Assembly: GCA_002428215.1 (NCBI GenBank)
Contig: DIUI01000064.1
Coordinates: 1-5,884, forward strand
DNA from: Prolixibacteraceae bacterium UBA6162
GTDB taxonomy: Bacteria > Bacteroidota > Bacteroidia > Bacteroidales > Prolixibacteraceae
Direction of reading: 5' to 3'
Length of the DNA stretch: 5,884 bases
Part shown: positions 5,490 to 5,884 of the stretch, piece after piece
Numbering within the stretch: the first letter of the stretch is position 1
Layout: every line of letters begins with the position of its first letter
Position numbers and translations under genes: made by a program
Notes under the pieces: generated by a model
Told to the model about the DNA's origin: nothing
Database searches by the model: none
What the model saw: only the letters and a program-made list of their open reading frames with translations

Positions 5490-5789
5490 ATGAAAAAATT
5501 AGTAGCTCTTTTCGCACTTGTGGTACTGTTTGTATCAGCTGGTGCAAGCGTAGTAACTGAAAACGAAAAAGGCAAAGAGAAAAAAGCAGCCGTTAAAACT
5601 GAAGTAAAAGCTGAAGCCAAAGGTGCTGCCTGCGGTGATGCTACTGAAGTAAAAGCCGAAACCAAAGGTGCTGCCTGTGGCGAGACTTCTGCTGCCAAAG
5701 AAACTAAGGGTGCTGCCTGTGGCGAAACTTCAGCTGCGGCTCCCGCCTGTGGTACTTCAACCAAATCGGCTTCTGCCGACAAGAACTAA
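5490..5789 (+). CDS. small secreted Ala/Lys-rich protein with Cys-containing tandem repeats
   Basis: A 99-aa protein whose family I do not recognise. Residues 1-19 are a clear Sec signal peptide (MKKLVALFALVVLFVSAGA, likely cut after A19; no lipobox Cys), so it should be exported, giving a mature chain of about 80 aa. A charged Lys/Glu stretch (24-44) precedes tandem repeats around KGAACG(D/E): C48, C63, C77 and a degenerate PACG at C87, spaced 15, 14 and 10. The composition is almost only A, K, E, T, G, S and C, with no aromatic residue after F14, which argues for a flexible, unfolded chain. Evenly spaced single cysteines suggest metal binding, thiol chemistry or disulfide cross-linking, but no catalytic site is visible. 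The ATG at 5490 is chosen because the signal peptide starts there; the leader is A-rich without a Shine-Dalgarno. A strong terminator follows 24 bp after the stop, so it is probably monocistronic. It is divergent from the sensor kinase. Confidence 0.82.
   Translation: MKKLVALFALVVLFVSAGASVVTENEKGKEKKAAVKTEVKAEAKGAACGDATEVKAETKGAACGETSAAKETKGAACGETSAAAPACGTSTKSASADKN
5601..5759 (+). repeat. tandem 45/45/42-bp coding repeats (KGAACG units)
   Basis: Unit 1 is 5601-5645 (15 codons, EVKAEAKGAACGDAT), unit 2 is 5646-5690 (EVKAETKGAACGETS), unit 3 is 5691-5732 (AAKETKGAACGETS), and a partial degenerate unit runs 5733-5759 (AAAPACGTS). The core GGTGCTGCCTG(C/T)GG is nearly identical at the DNA level in units 1-3, which points to recent duplication or ongoing homogenisation rather than protein-level selection alone. 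Confidence 0.85.
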
Positions 5790-5813
5790 ACGCTTCAATG
5801 TGAGCGTAATATT

Positions 5814-5844
5814 AAAAGGTGTCTCTGCAGACACCTTTTTTTTT
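5814..5844 (+). terminator. strong intrinsic terminator after the small secreted protein
   Basis: AAAAGGTGTCT (5814-5824) pairs perfectly with AGACACCTTTT (5829-5839) around the loop CTGC, and the 3' arm merges into nine consecutive T (5836-5844). It lies 24 bp past the TAA at 5787-5789. Confidence 0.92.
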
Positions 5845-5884
5845 GCACCTTACAGATAGATTTCCAGGTTTGGTTACATTTCGT
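5845..5884. other. window edge after terminator
   Basis: No coding sequence is identifiable in these 40 bases. TTTG at 5869-5872 could be the -33 element of a promoter for a gene beyond the edge, but its -7 element would fall outside the window. Confidence 0.2.

Noticed and set aside
5453..5782. Minus-strand open frame opposite the small secreted gene
   Set aside because: It is an effect of the repeat composition. The + strand has a clean signal peptide, an A-rich leader and a terminator on the correct strand.
5326..5884. GGTTACA(C/T)TT near 5327 and again near 5873 as a flanking direct repeat
   Set aside because: Only about 10 bp match with a mismatch, and no mobile-element signatures lie between them; likely chance.

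Overview
The window looks like chromosomal DNA from an anaerobic or fermentative member of the Bacteroidota. Three things point there. The genes lack clear Shine-Dalgarno sequences and start after A/T-rich leaders. Two intergenic regions carry matches to the Bacteroidota -7 promoter element TAnnTTTG. The two-component pair resembles the RprX/RprY type of Bacteroides. Genus cannot be assigned from the sequence alone, and nothing here (no IS, tRNA, phage or CRISPR) suggests a mobile island.

Left part (1-3069): [FeFe]-hydrogenase maturation. hydE lies on the minus strand (37-1089). Divergent from it are a small TM1266-family putative hydrogenase regulator (1384-1641) and hydG (1672-3069). HydG makes CO and cyanide from tyrosine and builds an Fe-CO-CN-cysteine unit. 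HydE processes that unit further, and HydF, which is not in this window, assembles it into the H-cluster 2Fe site. The 294-bp divergent intergenic region holds a -7-like element and GC-rich inverted repeats that could form a structured leader for the TM1266-hydG transcript.

Middle part (3073-5093): a two-component system on the minus strand, transcribed kinase first (3777-5093) and then an OmpR/RprY-like response regulator (3073-3768), 8 bp apart. The regulator gene converges on hydG with only 2-3 bp between the stop codons. The kinase has an extracytoplasmic sensor domain with a CX5CX2C cysteine cluster.

Right part (5094-5884): a 396-bp divergent intergenic region with a fair Bacteroidota promoter, then a 99-aa secreted protein (5490-5789) made mostly of near-identical Lys-Gly-Ala-Ala-Cys-Gly repeats. 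It ends at a strong intrinsic terminator (5814-5844). I recognise no family for this protein, and it is the least explained gene in the window. Its position opposite a sensor kinase with periplasmic cysteines suggests, without proving, a regulatory link.
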